From NCBI GenBank assembly GCA_022601215.1, contig JAHZIZ010000177.1, positions 1 to 7,079 of the forward strand: 7,079 nucleotides of DNA, written 5' to 3'. The notes under the pieces were generated by a model that saw only the letters and a list, made by a program, of their open reading frames with translations, ran no database searches and had not been told where the DNA came from. Both the position numbers and the translations under genes were made by a program. The stretch comes from Bacteroidota bacterium. Lineage in GTDB: Bacteria; Bacteroidota; Bacteroidia; Flavobacteriales; Flavobacteriaceae. Positions 5,260-7,079 of the stretch are shown piece by piece; position 1 is the first letter of the stretch; each line of letters opens with the position of its first letter.

Positions 5260-7079
5260 ATGAAAAAGATTTTGAAGATTACAGGATTAATTATTGGGGT
5301 TCTCATCCTGTTACTGCTTATAGCACCCTTCCTTTTTAAAGGTTCACTTGAAGATCTGCTAAAAAAGAATATTAATGAGAACCTGAATGCTACGGTAACT
5401 TGGAAGCATTTGAATGTTAGCTTCCTCAAAAGTTTTCCAAAAGCGGCTGTCGTATTGGAGGATTTTGCTGTAATCAACAAGCACCCCTTCAATGGTGACA
5501 CGCTAGCAAGTGGCTCCAAACTCGAATTAGATATGGGGATTACGCAACTATTTAAAAGTGAAAAAGAGAGCGTTGTTGTAGATCAGCTCATTTTAGACGA
5601 AGCAAAAGTGACTATTAAAATAGACTCCTTAGGACGTGCTAATTATGATATTGGAAAAGAAAATGAAGCAGAAGCTACTACAAAATCTCCAGAAAACACC
5701 TCTGAAGGATTCACTTTCAACCTAACTCATTACGAAATAAACCATTCTGAAATTCAATATCTTGACGCTAGTTCAGATACCTATCTTGTACTTACAGAAT
5801 TATTTCATGAAGGCAATGGTGACTTGGGCGCAGAACTTTCAGAACTAAACACGCATACCCAAGCAAAGACGAGCTTCTCACTTGGAGATATCAATTATCT
5901 CAATGCGCATCAACTCACCCTTGATGCCAACTTCCAACTGGATCTTAAAAATCAAAAATATAGTTTCCTAAAAAACGAGGCAAAGGTCAATGACCTTCCT
6001 CTTGTATTTGATGGCTTTATCCAACTTTTGGAAGATGGAACAGAAATGGATCTGAGTTTTGAAACTCCCACTTCCGATTTCAAAAACTTTCTCGCCATTA
6101 TTCCCAAGAAATACGTGAGCAACTTAAATGGTGTGGAAACCACGGGAGACTTCTCGATAAAAGGAACAATAAATGGGCTAGTCAATGATGTATTTATACC
6201 AAAAATGGATGTTGCCATACAGAGTAATAATGCTTCATTTAAATACCCTAACCTTCCTAAAAAAGTAGAGAATATTGAACTTGACGTACAGTTAAAAAAC
6301 GAAACGGGGCTCACCAAAGACACTTACTTAACAATTGGATCTATTTCGTTTAAAGTGGATGACGAACTCTTTAACGCCACTGGAAGTTTGGCAAACCTCA
6401 CTGGAAATATGCTCGTAGACCTTGCATTAAAAGGAACATTGAATTTGGCCAACATTGAAAAGGTTTTCCCATTCGAACTTGATCAACCTCTTACTGGAGT
6501 TTTTAAGGCCGATGTCACTACCCAATTTGATATGGGTTCCATCGAAAAGGAACAGTATGACCTTATTAAAACGAACGGTGTTGCAAGTTTGAAAGATTTC
6601 AACTATGCTGATCCATCCTTCTCCCATCCAATCAATATCGCAGAAGCTGATGTAACTATGGCTCCAGGAAATATCACATTAAATACATTGACTGCCACAA
6701 GCGGGAAAACGGATATTGCAGCCAAGGGTAGCATTCAGAATCTAATTCCATGGGTGATGGCTAAACAGGACTTAAAAGGCCGTTTTACGGTAGATTCGAA
6801 CACGTTTAATGTACATGATTTTATGACTTCGGAGGAAGCTCAGAACAATAGCACCGCAGAAGGAGGCTCGACCAAAACTAAAGAAACCGCAGCCAAATTA
6901 CCAGATTTTCTCGATGCTACCCTAGATTTTACTGCTAAGACCTTACGCTATGACAACTTGGTTTTAGACAACGCTAAAGGGACCGTAAGTATCAAAGACG
7001 AAGCTGCTACCCTGAGCAATATAACATCAAGCTTCCTGGGTGGAAAAATAGGGTTAAACGGCTCTGTCTCCACCAAAAA
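5260..7079 (+). CDS. AsmA-like envelope protein (C-terminal part beyond window)
   Basis: The visible 606 residues begin with two lysines and a single hydrophobic helix (about 7-26), typical of an inner-membrane anchor with the rest in the periplasm. An AsmA N-terminal region follows (FPKAAVVLEDFAV at 59-71), then long stretches of alternating beta-strand character typical of AsmA/TamB-type proteins. The family is linked to lipid movement or homeostasis between inner and outer membranes; E. coli relatives (AsmA, TamB, YhdP) are implicated in phospholipid transport. Two low-complexity linkers rich in E, T, S, N and K lie near 133-150 and 528-547. After the second comes the AsmA C-terminal-like segment LRYDNLVLDNAKG...SSFLGGKIGLNGSVS (about 570-604). 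The frame is open to the right edge, so the total length cannot be told. ATG 5260 is the obvious start before the anchor, 12 bp after yhhQ, suggesting co-transcription. The family is confident; the cargo is unknown. Confidence 0.9.
   Translation, partial: MKKILKITGLIIGVLILLLLIAPFLFKGSLEDLLKKNINENLNATVTWKHLNVSFLKSFPKAAVVLEDFAVINKHPFNGDTLASGSKLELDMGITQLFKSEKESVVVDQLILDEAKVTIKIDSLGRANYDIGKENEAEATTKSPENTSEGFTFNLTHYEINHSEIQYLDASSDTYLVLTELFHEGNGDLGAELSELNTHTQAKTSFSLGDINYLNAHQLTLDANFQLDLKNQKYSFLKNEAKVNDLPLVFDGFIQLLEDGTEMDLSFETPTSDFKNFLAIIPKKYVSNLNGVETTGDFSIKGTINGLVNDVFIPKMDVAIQSNNASFKYPNLPKKVENIELDVQLKNETGLTKDTYLTIGSISFKVDDELFNATGSLANLTGNMLVDLALKGTLNLANIEKVFPFELDQPLTGVFKADVTTQFDMGSIEKEQYDLIKTNGVASLKDFNYADPSFSHPINIAEADVTMAPGNITLNTLTATSGKTDIAAKGSIQNLIPWVMAKQDLKGRFTVDSNTFNVHDFMTSEEAQNNSTAEGGSTKTKETAAKLPDFLDATLDFTAKTLRYDNLVLDNAKGTVSIKDEAATLSNITSSFLGGKIGLNGSVSTK

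Noticed and set aside
5952..6627. Minus-strand open frames of 66-123 codons inside the AsmA-like gene
   Set aside because: They are antisense to an intact coding frame and show no recognisable domain or start context.
1..7079. Novel defence, mobile or RNA-based system
   Set aside because: Both strands are accounted for by five core genes with short intergenic gaps. No transposase, integrase, att-like repeats, CRISPR repeats or structured RNA region was seen.

Overview
The window reads as chromosomal core DNA from a member of the Bacteroidota, most likely a Flavobacteriaceae species. This is inferred from the style of the proteins (a MutS starting [12 protein letters not shown], a FolK fused to a deoxynucleoside kinase, an AsmA-like protein of the flavobacterial type), the A+T-rich DNA, the absence of clear Shine-Dalgarno sequences, and TAnnTTTG promoter elements ahead of several genes. 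No mobile element, CRISPR array, tRNA or rRNA was seen.

Layout: (1) 1-2597, minus strand: mutS, 865 codons visible with an unbroken frame; the last few residues and the stop lie beyond the left edge. (2) 2598-2742: 145-bp divergent intergenic region with a TAnnTTTG element close to each start codon and two short inverted repeats. (3) 2743-3273, plus: SPOUT/TrmH-family RNA 2'-O-methyltransferase. (4) 3274-3305: 32-bp convergent gap with no convincing terminator. (5) 3306-about 4436, minus: bifunctional protein with N-terminal HPPK (FolK, folate synthesis) and C-terminal deoxynucleoside kinase. Its conserved N-terminus has no ATG, GTG or TTG, so a non-AUG start is suspected. (6) 4437-4518: 82-bp divergent region with a TAnnTTTG element, a 7-bp inverted repeat and a 9-bp tandem repeat. 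(7) 4519-5247, plus: YhhQ-type queuosine-precursor transporter. (8) 5260-7079, plus: N-terminal 606 residues of an AsmA-like envelope protein, cut by the right edge and 12 bp behind yhhQ, so probably in the same operon.

The genes are housekeeping ones: mismatch repair, RNA methylation, folate synthesis joined to nucleoside salvage, import of a tRNA-modification precursor, and envelope lipid homeostasis. The two divergent intergenic regions probably drive four transcription units. I found no clear sign of a new multi-gene system. The points most worth checking are the non-AUG start of the FolK-kinase fusion, the altered substrate-site motif of its kinase half, and the possibly leaderless mutS and trmH transcripts.
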